Shown piece by piece: positions 15,141 through 23,915 of a stretch of 64,000 bases of DNA. The DNA is from Adlercreutzia shanghongiae (GTDB taxonomy: Bacteria; Actinomycetota; Coriobacteriia; Coriobacteriales; Eggerthellaceae), in contig NZ_JAYMFI010000001.1 of the NCBI RefSeq assembly GCF_035830635.1, positions 415,226 to 479,225 on the forward strand, given 5' to 3'. Position numbers and translations under genes: made by a program. The notes beneath the pieces were generated by a model, which was not told the origin of the DNA, ran no database searches, and saw nothing but the letters and a program-made list of their open reading frames with translations. Every line of letters starts with the position of its first letter. The stretch's first letter is position 1.

Positions 15141-17903
15141 CTATTCTGCCTCGCCGGCACCGGACAGGAACGGCTCGCGCTCGCAGTCGGGAACCAGCGG
15201 CTCGCCGTCATACTTCTCCACTTCCACCAGAAGAGTGTTGTAGCCATCGAGCTGCTGGAAGTAGTTGCTGTGCACCGGGCCGTAGAGAATCTGCTCGGCG
15301 CCGCCGCGGTCGATGATGTCGTCGGGGTCAGTCTCGTCGAAAACGCTGTGAGGGCCGTGGGGCACGCAGATGACGCCCGGCATCATGGAGTTCCACAGCG
15401 CCGCCTGGCGCAGGGTCTTGCCGTAGGGGCTTTTCACCAGCACCGTGTCGCCATCGGCAATGCCGCGCTCGGCCGCGTCCTCGGCATTCATAAACACCGG
15501 ATTCGTAAAGGCCTCCTGCAACCAGGGAAGGTTGTCGAAGCGCGTGTGGGCGCGGCGGATGTAGTGAGCGGTGTAGGCCTGCAGCGGGTAGTTGCCCTTG
15601 ACCTTGCCGGCCCAGTCCGTGAAGGACTCCTCGTAGCCGTTCACCGGCACGATGTAGTTCGCATAGGGCTTAATGGGCTCAGGGTTGATGCCCTGCACGT
15701 TGTAGTTGTCGGCCTTCAGCTGGCAGTACAGCTCCCATTTGCCGCTCTTGGAGGGCAACGGGTGGCCCTCGGGATCATCGATGAAATCCTTGTAGCCGAT
15801 GTAGGTGTAGCCGTCGCCTTCGGAGCGCTTCACCTGGAACTTGCCCGCGTGGATGAACTCGTCGAATGTCATCTCGCCGTCGTGGGTCTCGTTGTCCACG
15901 CCGTACTTCGCGTTGTCCTCCTCGGTCCACTTCAGAATCTTGTTCCACGTCTGGCCGTCCTCGGAGACGTACTCGGAGTTGGCGAAGTGGTCGAAATAGA
16001 AGGTCTTGTTCGACTCGTTGAACGCCTCATCGGGGTTCTTGCCCAGGCGAGTCAAAAGCTCGCGGAACACCCATTCGTCAGTGCGGGACTCAAACGCCGG
16101 CTTCACGAGCGGCCAAGCCGACACCATGGTGTCCTTGCGGTAGGCTGTGCGCAGCGGCGGCCAGCACAGAGGGCCGAAGTCCGGATCGTCGTTACCCTCC
16201 AGCGGCGTGGAGATGGGCAGGATGATGTCGCTGAACTGCACGGTGATGGACGTCTTCATGTCCATGGCCACGCACATGTCCACCGAGCGCATGGCCTTGA
16301 TGGCGCTGTTGGCATCCATGCGAGACTGCACGAAGTTGTTGTTGTAGGCGAACATGATCTTCGCGTTGACCGGCATCTCCTTCTTCTCATGGAAGGTGAC
16401 TCCGATATCGGTGAGACCATTGTGATTAATCGGGCAGGTGGAGAGGTAGGAGCCCTTCAGAATGGCGTCATAGAAGCTGGCGCCCTCGATGTTGGCATTC
16501 TCGATGGGGTTGGCCAAATACCCGCGACTGCGCACGTCCGGGCTCTGGAAGAGCCAGTCACCCGAGTCGGCGATGTCAAAGGAGTAAGCCACCGCGCAGG
16601 CGTTGCCGCTCTTGCCCATGTGTCCGCCCATGGCGCCCACAGTGAGGAAGGCCTGGGGGAAGTTCTCCGCACCGTTGCAGCGGGAGGGCGCGTAGCTGTG
16701 CAGCAGCATGACGTTGTTCTTCTTGCCGCACATGCGGGCGAACTCAGTGATCTGCTCGACCGGGGTGCCGCAGATCTCGCTGGCCCACTCCGGCGTCTTG
16801 GGGATGTTATCGTAGGCGCCTTTCACGTACTCGCTGATGCACTCGTTGAGCTTGGCGTCGGCGGGCATATTGTCAAGGGTGAAGCCGACGGTGTACTTCT
16901 TCAGGAAGTCCCAATCGACGATGTCGCCCTCTTCTTCGTCAAGACGGAGCATCTCGTACATGACGGCGAGCAGGAAAGCCGTGTCGGTGCCGGGGCGCAT
17001 GGGAAGCCACTCGGCGCCGTACATGACGTTGGTCATGCTGCGCTCGGGAGAGACCGTGACGAACTTCACGCCCTCCTCTTCGGCCAGCTTAAACAGCCAC
17101 GGAGCGCCGGACATCTGGCTCCAGGCAGGGTTGCTGCCATAGAGCACGATGTAGTCGGCGTTCTTCATATCGTAGCGGTCGTTGGCACGCTGAATATCCA
17201 CGTGGTCGCCCCACACGACGTTCATGCCCAGAAGTTCGGGGCGGAAGGCGTAGGTGCCGAAGGACTCGGTATCGGCCAGGGTCACACAGCCGCCGAGGGA
17301 GTATAGGAAGTTGGCGCCGTCGCGGGAATAGCGCCAGGCGTTGGCCACCACGGCGGTGGGGCCATAGTCGCGGTAGACGCGCTCGAGCTCGCCGGCAACC
17401 AAATCGAGGGCCTCATCCCAGCTGATGCGCTCCCACTCGTCACGCCCGCGTAGCTCGCCATGGGCGGCATCGCCGCCACCGGGTTGCCAGTTCTTGCGCT
17501 TCATGGGGTACTTCAGGCGATCGACGCCGTAGAGCTCCTGACGGGCGGAACGGCCCTTGGGGCAGCCGCGCTGCTGGAAGAAGCCGAGCTCATCGGAGCC
17601 GTCGCCGTTGTCGTCGGTCTTCTGGCGAACGACGACACCATCCACCACATAGCCCATATTCACGCAGGTGCCGTTGCAGTTGCAGCTGCAACGCATGGGC
17701 AGCCACTCGCCCTTGCCCTCTAAAATGGCCGCGTCGGACTCCACCACATGGGCCGCGCCGGCCGCTGAGCCGCCGGTCTCGGCCGTCTCCGTCTGGGCTT
17801 TCGGCGCACAGCCCGCAAGACCCGCCGCGGCGGTGGCAGCAGCCGCGGCCGCGCTTGCCTTCAAGAAGCTGCGGCGCGTAGAGGCCTGATTCAAAAGTGC
17901 CAT
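15141..17903 (-). CDS. Exported DMSO-reductase-family molybdopterin oxidoreductase (operon 1)
   Basis: 920 residues; GGAGGAG ribosome site. Tat signal TRRSFLKA followed by an Ala-rich core and a lipobox-like LAGC. The N-terminal Fe-S pattern is C72-x3-C76-x3-C80-x33-C114, the DmsA spacing, so it binds one [4Fe-4S]. Next come the bis-MGD domains with WERISWDEALDLVAGELERV and a C-terminal dinucleotide domain (GDTVLVKSPYGKTLRQAALW). A Ser in the TESFGTYAF segment aligns best with the Mo-ligand Ser of DMSO reductases, but this needs an alignment. A role as terminal reductase for an S- or N-oxide or another organic substrate is likely; substrate cannot be told. Divergent LysR gene upstream is its probable regulator. 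Confidence 0.9.
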   Translation of the reverse strand: MALLNQASTRRSFLKASAAAAAATAAAGLAGCAPKAQTETAETGGSAAGAAHVVESDAAILEGKGEWLPMRCSCNCNGTCVNMGYVVDGVVVRQKTDDNGDGSDELGFFQQRGCPKGRSARQELYGVDRLKYPMKRKNWQPGGGDAAHGELRGRDEWERISWDEALDLVAGELERVYRDYGPTAVVANAWRYSRDGANFLYSLGGCVTLADTESFGTYAFRPELLGMNVVWGDHVDIQRANDRYDMKNADYIVLYGSNPAWSQMSGAPWLFKLAEEEGVKFVTVSPERSMTNVMYGAEWLPMRPGTDTAFLLAVMYEMLRLDEEEGDIVDWDFLKKYTVGFTLDNMPADAKLNECISEYVKGAYDNIPKTPEWASEICGTPVEQITEFARMCGKKNNVMLLHSYAPSRCNGAENFPQAFLTVGAMGGHMGKSGNACAVAYSFDIADSGDWLFQSPDVRSRGYLANPIENANIEGASFYDAILKGSYLSTCPINHNGLTDIGVTFHEKKEMPVNAKIMFAYNNNFVQSRMDANSAIKAMRSVDMCVAMDMKTSITVQFSDIILPISTPLEGNDDPDFGPLCWPPLRTAYRKDTMVSAWPLVKPAFESRTDEWVFRELLTRLGKNPDEAFNESNKTFYFDHFANSEYVSEDGQTWNKILKWTEEDNAKYGVDNETHDGEMTFDEFIHAGKFQVKRSEGDGYTYIGYKDFIDDPEGHPLPSKSGKWELYCQLKADNYNVQGINPEPIKPYANYIVPVNGYEESFTDWAGKVKGNYPLQAYTAHYIRRAHTRFDNLPWLQEAFTNPVFMNAEDAAERGIADGDTVLVKSPYGKTLRQAALWNSMMPGVICVPHGPHSVFDETDPDDIIDRGGAEQILYGPVHSNYFQQLDGYNTLLVEVEKYDGEPLVPDCEREPFLSGAGEAE

Positions 17904-17965
17904 GTCTCCTCCTCTGGTTCTTTCCTCTCATGCCCCGGAGCGCCTCTCTGCGCGCTTCCGGGCTC

Positions 17966-18006
17966 TGCGGCCATTATTCTCCGCATAGTACTTGCGCGGA
18001 ATCCGC
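17966..18006. promoter_or_regulatory. LysR-type dyads between operon 1 and its divergent regulator
   Basis: TGCGG-N10-CCGCA at 17966-17985 and GCGGA-A-TCCGC at 17996-18006 lie between the two divergent starts (17903 and 18060). Position and form fit regulatory sites of a LysR protein. Confidence 0.5.
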
Positions 18007-18059
18007 CAAACCCGTAACATCGTATAAGCCTGAAGCTAATACACGGAGGGGGGTCCGCT

Positions 18060-18950
18060 ATGCTCAGCCGAAGAGTGGAGACGTTTGTCAGCGTGGCCGA
18101 TTTGGGCAGCCTCTCGAAGGCCGCCGCCGCGCTCTATTTGGCACCGGTGTCGGTAAAGCGACAGATAGACGGCTTGGAATCGGAGCTCGGCGTGAAGCTC
18201 TTCACGCGCACGAAGCAGGGAGTGCGCCTCACCGAGCCCGGCCGCATCTTCTACGACGCGGCCCAAAGGCTCATCGCCGAGGCCGCCCAAGCGCGCACGC
18301 TCACCCGGGAGGCCGCCCGCGCCGAGAGCTACACCGTGCGCATCGGCACCTCGCTTCTGCGCCCCTGCACCATCGTGACCGATCTGTGGGCCTCCCAAGC
18401 CCACGACGCTGTCATCGACGCGCAGATCCTACCCTTCGACGACGGCAACACGGGCATCGACGACCTCAGCGCGAGCCTCGGGCGCGACATCGACTGCTTC
18501 GTAGCACCGTGCGACTCGGCCAAATGGCACGAGGAGTGCAGCGTGCTGCTTTTAAGCACCATCCCTTTGACAATCTCGCTGCCCAAGACCCATCCGCTCG
18601 CCCAAAAAGAGGAGCTCACCTGGGAAGACATTGAGGGTGAGACTCTCATGATCCCCCGAGCCGAAGGCTACGCCGTACTCGCGGCTCTACGTCAGGACAT
18701 CGCGGACAATCATCCCTCGGTGAGCATCGTCGACAGCTCGGCCCACACAGCCATGGACACCTTCAACCAGTGCTCCCGCGACAACTGCCTCATGCTCAGC
18801 TTTCCCATCTGGAAAGACGTGCACCCCATGCTCACGACCAGACCGGTCCAGTGGCCCTACCGCATTCCCTACGGTATGGTCTATGCTGCCAACCCCTCCC
18901 CCGCCATGGAGCTATTCGCCGACGCCCTCAAGCGCGCCTTAGCCTCTTAA
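18060..18950 (+). CDS. LysR-family regulator, divergent from molybdoenzyme operon 1
   Basis: 296 residues; GGAGGGGGG upstream of the ATG. Winged helix at the N-terminus (LGSLSKAAAALYLAPVSVKR, LGVKLFTRTKQG) and a substrate-binding-like effector domain. The 156-bp divergent spacing with two dyads makes control of the catalytic/4Fe-4S/TorD operon likely. Its stop codon overlaps that of the next, convergent LysR gene by four bases, so the two regulators are tail to tail. Confidence 0.92.
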   Translation: MLSRRVETFVSVADLGSLSKAAAALYLAPVSVKRQIDGLESELGVKLFTRTKQGVRLTEPGRIFYDAAQRLIAEAAQARTLTREAARAESYTVRIGTSLLRPCTIVTDLWASQAHDAVIDAQILPFDDGNTGIDDLSASLGRDIDCFVAPCDSAKWHEECSVLLLSTIPLTISLPKTHPLAQKEELTWEDIEGETLMIPRAEGYAVLAALRQDIADNHPSVSIVDSSAHTAMDTFNQCSRDNCLMLSFPIWKDVHPMLTTRPVQWPYRIPYGMVYAANPSPAMELFADALKRALAS

Positions 18951-19789
18951 GATCGGGCCACCCAGTCGACGATCTCGCGGACGCGGGGCGAAGCGTCTTC
19001 CCGAGCAAGCAGATAGAACGAGGCAGTAGCCTCGGGCTCGTCGATGGGCACTCTCACGCGCTCGGGAAAGGCATAGCGCATCACGGGAATGTCCGTCACA
19101 AAGATGGGCAGCGGACTTGCGGCGGCCGTCTGCAGGTAGACTTCTCGGTCCTTCTGAAGGAAGAAGTGGGAATGCGGCATGTAGCGGCGGTGAAAATCGT
19201 GCCAGACACCGATGTCCTCGAGAAGCAGGAAGTCCACGCCGTCGATATCACTGAAGTGCACCGACGACCGCCTAGCGAGCGGGTGATCGGGCGGCACGGC
19301 GATGGAAAGCGTCTCGGTCATGAGCAGCGTGTTGGTAACGACCGGCAGAAGAAACGGCTTTCGCGAGATGCCGAAGTCGATGGAGCCGTTCAGCACCCGC
19401 TGCTCGATCTCCCGCTCGTCAAGGGTTTCCGACTCGAGAACGTCTCCAGGGAAGCGCTCGATGATCCGAGCCGTGAGGTTCCACAACGGCGCCGGCGCGC
19501 AGGTACCCACGCGCAAAGCCCGCGAACGACGAGCAGCCTCGTCTACCACGTCGAACAGCCGCTGAGCCTCACGCAGCACAACGTGGCCCTGCTCCACCGC
19601 CGCCCGGCCCGCGGTGTTGAGCGCTACGCGATTCTTCCCCCGGTTAAACAGCGGCGCGCCCAGCTCGGCCTCGAGCCGTTGGATCGACCGGCTGAGCGCC
19701 GGCTGCGACAGAGCAAGGCGCGATGCCGCCTCCGACATCGTCCCGCACTCGGCCACCGTCACCAGCTGCCGTATCTGCTCGATATCCAT
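18947..19789 (-). CDS. LysR-family regulator, divergent from the aldo/keto reductase operon
   Basis: 280 residues from the ATG at 19789, which gives the canonical MDIEQIRQLVTVAECGTMSE start; the frame is open for ten more codons but those have no ribosome site. HTH segment SEAASRLALSQPALSRSIQR, then an effector domain. The intergenic region towards the aldo/keto reductase gene carries two 13-bp direct repeats, so it likely controls that operon and itself. C-terminus overlaps the convergent LysR gene by four bases. Confidence 0.92.
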   Translation of the reverse strand: MDIEQIRQLVTVAECGTMSEAASRLALSQPALSRSIQRLEAELGAPLFNRGKNRVALNTAGRAAVEQGHVVLREAQRLFDVVDEAARRSRALRVGTCAPAPLWNLTARIIERFPGDVLESETLDEREIEQRVLNGSIDFGISRKPFLLPVVTNTLLMTETLSIAVPPDHPLARRSSVHFSDIDGVDFLLLEDIGVWHDFHRRYMPHSHFFLQKDREVYLQTAAASPLPIFVTDIPVMRYAFPERVRVPIDEPEATASFYLLAREDASPRVREIVDWVARS

Positions 19790-19835
19790 TGCCACCGTCC
19801 TCGCGCGCGCCAATATCATCTCGTCTGTATAAGCT

Positions 19836-19878
19836 ATGCGTATTGTGCATGGTCACTCGTTTGAAGCGCATTGTACAT
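19836..19878. promoter_or_regulatory. Direct repeats in the LysR / aldo-keto reductase divergent promoter
   Basis: GCGTATTGTGCAT (19838-19850) and GCGCATTGTACAT (19866-19878) differ at two bases and lie 28 bp apart. The first sits in an ATGC-N7-GCAT dyad, the T-N11-A form bound by LysR proteins. Confidence 0.6.
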
Positions 19879-19953
19879 CACATGTCTTCGCGAGCAGAAT
19901 ATCCCTTGAAAGCAGGAAACTCTCGCCCACCCTCGTCTAAGGAGCAATTTTCC

Positions 19954-21096
19954 ATGAACAATCTCGGCTTCGGCACTATGCGCCTTCCTTTGAGAAGCGA
20001 CGATCCCACCGATTTCGACTACCCGCAGCTCAACCAGATGGTCGACGCCTTTCTGGAAGCTGGCCACACCTACTTCGACACGAGCTACGTCTACCACAAC
20101 GGCAAGAGCGAAAAGGCCGTGCGGACTTCCCTCGTCGAGCGTCACCCGCGAGAAAGCTTCACTCTTGCCACCAAGTTCCCCACCTTCATGAACGTCGCCG
20201 AAGACCAGATCGAGGGCATCTTCGCCCAGCAGCTTGAGAACCTGGGCACCGATTACATCGACTACTACCTGCTCCACAACGTGCAGACGGTGCTCTACGA
20301 CGGCATCGATGGCAAGGGCGGCGTTATCCCGGCCACGCATCTTTTCGACCACGCCAAGGCCTGGAAAACCGCCGGGCGCATCAAGCACCTGGGCATTTCA
20401 CTGCACTCTTCGGCCGCTCTGCTTGATCGTGTGCTGACCGAGCATCCCGAAATCGACTTCGTGCAACTGGCCGTCAACCCCATCGACTGGGACAGCGAGT
20501 TCGTTCAAGCCGCCGAATGCTACGAGTGCGCGCGTCGCCACGGCAAGAAGGTCGTCATCATGGAAGCTGTCAAGGGCGGCGGCCTGGCAAAGCTGCCTGA
20601 AGAAGCCGAGCGACTGCTGAAGGCAATCCGTCCAGAGAAGTCCATCGCGAGCTGGTCGCTGCGCTTTTGCCTGGAGATGGAGGACGTCATCGCCGTTCTC
20701 TCGGGTATGAGCGACCTTGAGCAGATGCGCGACAACCTTGCCACATGCGCCGAAGCCGAACCGCTCTCGAATGAGGAGCGCGCGGCGCTGTGGAAAGCCA
20801 TGGCCATCTACCGCGCGAGCGCGCCGATGACCCCAGACGAGATGCAAGCCTATCGCGGCATTCTGTGGAACGGCGTTCCCGCAACGGCCATTCTGCAGGC
20901 CTGGGCCATGTGCGTCATCCAGCCCAACCCCGGTTTCGCCGACGACAACAACTACTTCAAGAACGCCCTGGCCGAATGCGCCCACCTCGATATCGCAGAC
21001 GATCTTCCCGCCTGCCCCGTAACGCTACCCAACGGCGAAGATGGCACGGCCGCAGTAGAGAAGGCGGCCGCATGGCTTAAGGAGCATTCGTTCTAG
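19954..21096 (+). CDS. Aldo/keto reductase, 380 aa
   Basis: NAD(P)H-dependent carbonyl reductase, cytoplasmic, TIM barrel. AAGGAG precedes the ATG at 19954; the longer open frame upstream covers the LysR promoter. Catalytic residues visible: Asp in YFDTSYVYHNGKSE with the Tyr of VYHNG, Lys in LATKFP, His in YYLLHNV. The family members of this length normally carry a C-terminal ferredoxin-like CxxCxxC motif; here the tail (MAMCVIQPNPG and LPACPVTLPNG) has only scattered cysteines, so the cluster has been lost or never existed. First gene of an operon with a second reductase and a cupin. Confidence 0.88.
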   Translation: MNNLGFGTMRLPLRSDDPTDFDYPQLNQMVDAFLEAGHTYFDTSYVYHNGKSEKAVRTSLVERHPRESFTLATKFPTFMNVAEDQIEGIFAQQLENLGTDYIDYYLLHNVQTVLYDGIDGKGGVIPATHLFDHAKAWKTAGRIKHLGISLHSSAALLDRVLTEHPEIDFVQLAVNPIDWDSEFVQAAECYECARRHGKKVVIMEAVKGGGLAKLPEEAERLLKAIRPEKSIASWSLRFCLEMEDVIAVLSGMSDLEQMRDNLATCAEAEPLSNEERAALWKAMAIYRASAPMTPDEMQAYRGILWNGVPATAILQAWAMCVIQPNPGFADDNNYFKNALAECAHLDIADDLPACPVTLPNGEDGTAAVEKAAAWLKEHSF

Positions 21097-21140
21097 GCAG
21101 CACCCGCCATTTCCCTTGCAACCGACCGAGAGGAGTTCCC

Positions 21141-21989
21141 ATGATCAACTTCAAGCTTTCCAACGGCGTCGAGATTCCCGCTTTGGGCTACGGCGTCTTC
21201 CAGATGTCCTCAGCCGAGGTGCGCGAACACCTGCCCCAGGCCATCGCCTGCGGATTCCGCCACATCGACACCGCCAACGGCTACTACAACGAGGTGGCCG
21301 TGGGCGAGGCGGTGCGCGCGTGCGGCATTCCCCGCGAGGAGTTCTTTATCACAACGAAGCTGTGGCCCCGCGATTACGGCTACGAGGACTGCCGGCGCGC
21401 CATCGACGTGTCCCTGGAGCGCCTCGGCATGGACTACGTCGATCTTATGCTGCTGCATCAGCCCTACGGCGCCTATACCGAGGCGTGGCGGTCCTTGGAA
21501 GAGGCACTTGCCGCCGGCAAGGTGCGCGCCATCGGGCTTTCCAACTTCCCGCGGCATAAGTTCCAAGAAGTCATGGACGTTGCCACCGTCACGCCCCAGG
21601 TGGCGCAGGTGGAGTTGAACCCGCGCTGCAACCAACATGCTCTGAAGGAGTGGCTCGAGCCTTTGGGTGTCGTTTTAGAGGGTTGGTATCCGCTCGGCCA
21701 CGGCGATACCGAGCTTTTAGAGATTCCCGCCATCGTCCAAGCTGCGAAGGCCCATGGCGTCACGCCGGCCCAGGTGTGCCTGCGCTGGGCCATCCAGGAG
21801 GGCAACGTGGTCTTTCCCAAGACGTTGAACCCCGAGCACATGCGCGAGAACCTCGCCGTGCTCGACTTCGAGCTGACGGCCGAGGAAATGGCGGCCATCG
21901 ACGCTATCCCACAGGCGCCCTACTACGCAGTGCCCGAGGAGGCGCCGGCCTTCATCAACGAGATGCCGCCCTTCGACCAGCAGATGTAA
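21141..21989 (+). CDS. Aldo/keto reductase, AKR5-like, 282 aa
   Basis: Related to 2,5-diketo-D-gluconate reductases and prostaglandin-F synthase-like enzymes. GAGAGGAG upstream of the ATG. Catalytic tetrad visible: Asp and Tyr in HIDTANGYYNEVAVG, Lys in ITTKLW, His in LMLLHQPYG. The cofactor loop KTLNPEHMRENLAVLDFEL near the C-terminus is typical. It is 44 bp downstream of the larger reductase and 29 bp upstream of the cupin gene, so the three are one transcript. Physiological carbonyl substrate unknown. Confidence 0.92.
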   Translation: MINFKLSNGVEIPALGYGVFQMSSAEVREHLPQAIACGFRHIDTANGYYNEVAVGEAVRACGIPREEFFITTKLWPRDYGYEDCRRAIDVSLERLGMDYVDLMLLHQPYGAYTEAWRSLEEALAAGKVRAIGLSNFPRHKFQEVMDVATVTPQVAQVELNPRCNQHALKEWLEPLGVVLEGWYPLGHGDTELLEIPAIVQAAKAHGVTPAQVCLRWAIQEGNVVFPKTLNPEHMRENLAVLDFELTAEEMAAIDAIPQAPYYAVPEEAPAFINEMPPFDQQM

Positions 21990-22018
21990 ACTGTCCTCAC
22001 CCGAAGAAAGGAATTCCC

Positions 22019-22432
22019 ATGGCTGACTTCAATCCCCTGTTCGGCATCGGCGAGGCCAACGAGGCCTACGCCCAGTACTTTGTCGGCGAGTCCTTCCTGA
22101 ACCCGCTCACCGACCCGGCCCAGACCCAGTTCATCGCCAACGTGAGTTTCGAGCCCGGCTGCCGCAACAACTGGCACATCCACCACGCTCAGACCGGCGG
22201 CGGGCAGATTCTGCTCGTCACCGACGGCCGCGGCTGGTACCAGGAGTGGGGCGAAGAGGCTCGTGAGCTTGTTCCCGGCACTGTCGTGTACATTCCCGCC
22301 AACGTGAAGCACTGGCACGGCGCCGCCAAGGACAGCTGGATGGCCCACGTCGCCTTCGAGGCCCCGGGCACCGGTTGCTCCAACGAATGGTGCGAGCCCG
22401 TCACCGATGAGGAGTACATCGCCCTGCCGTAA
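22019..22432 (+). CDS. Small cupin-domain protein
   Basis: 137 residues, start ATG at 22019 after AAAGGAA. Single-domain metal-binding beta-barrel. Motif 1 reads GCRNNWHIHHAQTGGGQILL with HxH plus a Gln where the usual ligand is Glu, and motif 2 VVYIPANVKHWHGA supplies the last His. Such proteins often sit with aldo/keto reductases and are annotated as carboxymuconolactone-decarboxylase-related or quercetin-dioxygenase-like; the actual reaction is not known. Last gene of the operon, followed by hairpins at 22450-22518. Confidence 0.88.
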   Translation: MADFNPLFGIGEANEAYAQYFVGESFLNPLTDPAQTQFIANVSFEPGCRNNWHIHHAQTGGGQILLVTDGRGWYQEWGEEARELVPGTVVYIPANVKHWHGAAKDSWMAHVAFEAPGTGCSNEWCEPVTDEEYIALP

Positions 22433-22449
22433 GACGGCTGAAGGAAATG

Positions 22450-22518
22450 CGGCACATGCCGCGTCAACCGGCGAAGAGGCCCCGCCAGCTTCAGAAAGCG
22501 GCCGGGGCTTCTTCGCCG
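22450..22518. terminator. Paired hairpins between the cupin gene and the convergent membrane gene
   Basis: GCGGCACATGCCGC (22450-22463) is a short palindrome. It is followed by a 16-bp stem, CGGCGAAGAGGCCCCG (22469-22484) with CGGGGCTTCTTCGCCG (22503-22518), one G-U pair. The long hairpin overlaps the last codons and stop of the convergent gene ending at 22491. Probably a bidirectional terminator without a clear U-run. Confidence 0.65.
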
Positions 22519-23237
22519 TCAAAGCACGGCACGGGATCTTGCGAGCCCTCATGCAACTCTGCGATGCCCTTCACCTGGGCGTCTGTCAAAGCGCGGGCAA
22601 TGCGAGCGACGGCGTAGACGCCGAAGACGGCCGTGTAGACGGCAAGGCTTTCCTGGGCGCTTGCGCCGCCGCCGAGGGCCGAAGGGGCGAGCATGAGCGC
22701 CACGTGCACGTACGCAAGCGCGAAAAACGGATAGGCCCATCTCTGGACGCAGGTCCAAGTATCGGACTTCATGCGACGCTTGACCGCATGCAGCGAAGTC
22801 ACGCCCAGAACGAGAATCAGCACCAGCAGAGCCATGGCCACGACAAAGGCAATCGCCACGTTGCCCCGAGCGCTGCCCGCAAGCAAGCTTGCGACATAGG
22901 TTCCCAGATACGAGGCCATATGCCCTGCGGAGAGCAAGCAGGCCGCAATGGAAAGCTCGGCGCGCACCGGACGCAGCCAAAAGGACACCCGCGATGTGCG
23001 CGGAAAGCATCCGATGAACATGACCACGGTGAACAGCGCTAGGGCCAACATGCACTTCTGCACGAGCATGAAGAGCGGCACCCACAGCCCGTAGGGCACG
23101 CCGATAAGCTCGGCAGCCAGGTACACCCCATCGACGACAATCGCGAATACATAGAGCACGGCGGGATGATCGTGAATGGGTCGCTTCAGCAAGAAGCAGG
23201 CAAGCACCGTCAGAGCCAAAACCAAGGCGAAGGTCAT
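22491..23237 (-). CDS. Multi-pass membrane protein, ferric-reductase/MsrQ-like heme type (operon 2)
   Basis: 248 residues from the ATG at 23237 (AGGAGCT upstream, ATGA overlap with the chaperone stop). About seven hydrophobic helices. Histidines within helices (in GHMASYLGTYVAS and FALAYVHVALML) are placed as in b-heme ligating ferric-reductase-like domains (YedZ/MsrQ family). In this operon it would connect the quinone pool to the exported 4Fe-4S and molybdopterin subunits, taking the role of a DmsC or NrfD anchor. The family call is moderate: low-complexity membrane sequence makes it uncertain. Confidence 0.7.
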   Translation of the reverse strand: MTFALVLALTVLACFLLKRPIHDHPAVLYVFAIVVDGVYLAAELIGVPYGLWVPLFMLVQKCMLALALFTVVMFIGCFPRTSRVSFWLRPVRAELSIAACLLSAGHMASYLGTYVASLLAGSARGNVAIAFVVAMALLVLILVLGVTSLHAVKRRMKSDTWTCVQRWAYPFFALAYVHVALMLAPSALGGGASAQESLAVYTAVFGVYAVARIARALTDAQVKGIAELHEGSQDPVPCFDGEEAPAAF

Positions 23238-23887
23238 GACAGCTCCTCTTCCAACAGCGCGCGATTCTCTTGAATATAGCTCAAGGCAATCTGGGTAATC
23301 GCCGGATAGAAGGGCAGCCTCGCGAACTTTCGCACACGGTCGAGAAGGCGCGGCACCCAATTGAGCAGATGGCCGTCGATGAACGCCGCCTGAGCCTCCA
23401 TGAGCCCCCGCGCGTCCCCATCGGCCTTAAGCGCTTCGGCGATACGGCCGCTCAAGTGCGCCATGAACTCGAGTTCGAAGACCAAATGATCTTCGGGAAC
23501 GTTCAAGTCTTGGGGAATTGCCAAACCGTGGCGACGGTACACGCGCACGGCATCGTCGCGGGAATCCTGCATGAGAATGCCCTCGGGCGAGGTGTATACG
23601 CTTTCGTAAGGCACGGCCGTCTCTCCCTCGTAAACACCCGCTGCCAGGAAGATGCGGGCGTACTCGACCGCAAGATCCTGTCGGGCACTAGCGCCTCGGC
23701 GAGCAAGGTAACGGCGCATGGCGGCACAGGCATCAGCCATGTCAGACCCATCGTCTGGATAGGAAAACCCGCTTTCTGCGAGTCCGTCAATCTGCTCCTC
23801 GGTAAGCTCAAGATAGAACACACTGCTCAAAAGGCCGTAGAAGGCCTGAGCGTTTTCGAAGAAGTCGATAGTTTCCCTTTGCGTCAT
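23234..23887 (-). CDS. TorD-family molybdoenzyme chaperone (operon 2)
   Basis: 217 residues, all-helical, cytoplasmic. N-terminal FFENAQAFYGLLSSVFYLELT, the ARIFLAAGVYEGETAVPYESVY loop and VPEDHLVFELEFMAHLS, which is the conserved E-P-x-D-H motif region. The C-terminal half includes FIDGHLLNWVPRLLDRV, common to both chaperones of this window (compare LTEHMLNWLPLF in operon 1). It should bind the Tat signal of the catalytic subunit of this operon. It follows the 4Fe-4S gene after 80 bp that include a hairpin, and its TGA overlaps the membrane-protein start. Confidence 0.9.
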   Translation of the reverse strand: MTQRETIDFFENAQAFYGLLSSVFYLELTEEQIDGLAESGFSYPDDGSDMADACAAMRRYLARRGASARQDLAVEYARIFLAAGVYEGETAVPYESVYTSPEGILMQDSRDDAVRVYRRHGLAIPQDLNVPEDHLVFELEFMAHLSGRIAEALKADGDARGLMEAQAAFIDGHLLNWVPRLLDRVRKFARLPFYPAITQIALSYIQENRALLEEELS

Positions 23888-23915
23888 GGACAGCCCCCAT
23901 CCGAAAAGAGAGGGA

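Noticed and set aside
14421..17306. A 961-codon open frame on the plus strand over molybdoenzyme operon 1
   Set aside because: It is antisense to the catalytic and 4Fe-4S genes, whose cofactor motifs are clear. Its translation is an Ala/Val/Leu/His/Arg-rich string without domains, the usual result of GC-rich third positions.
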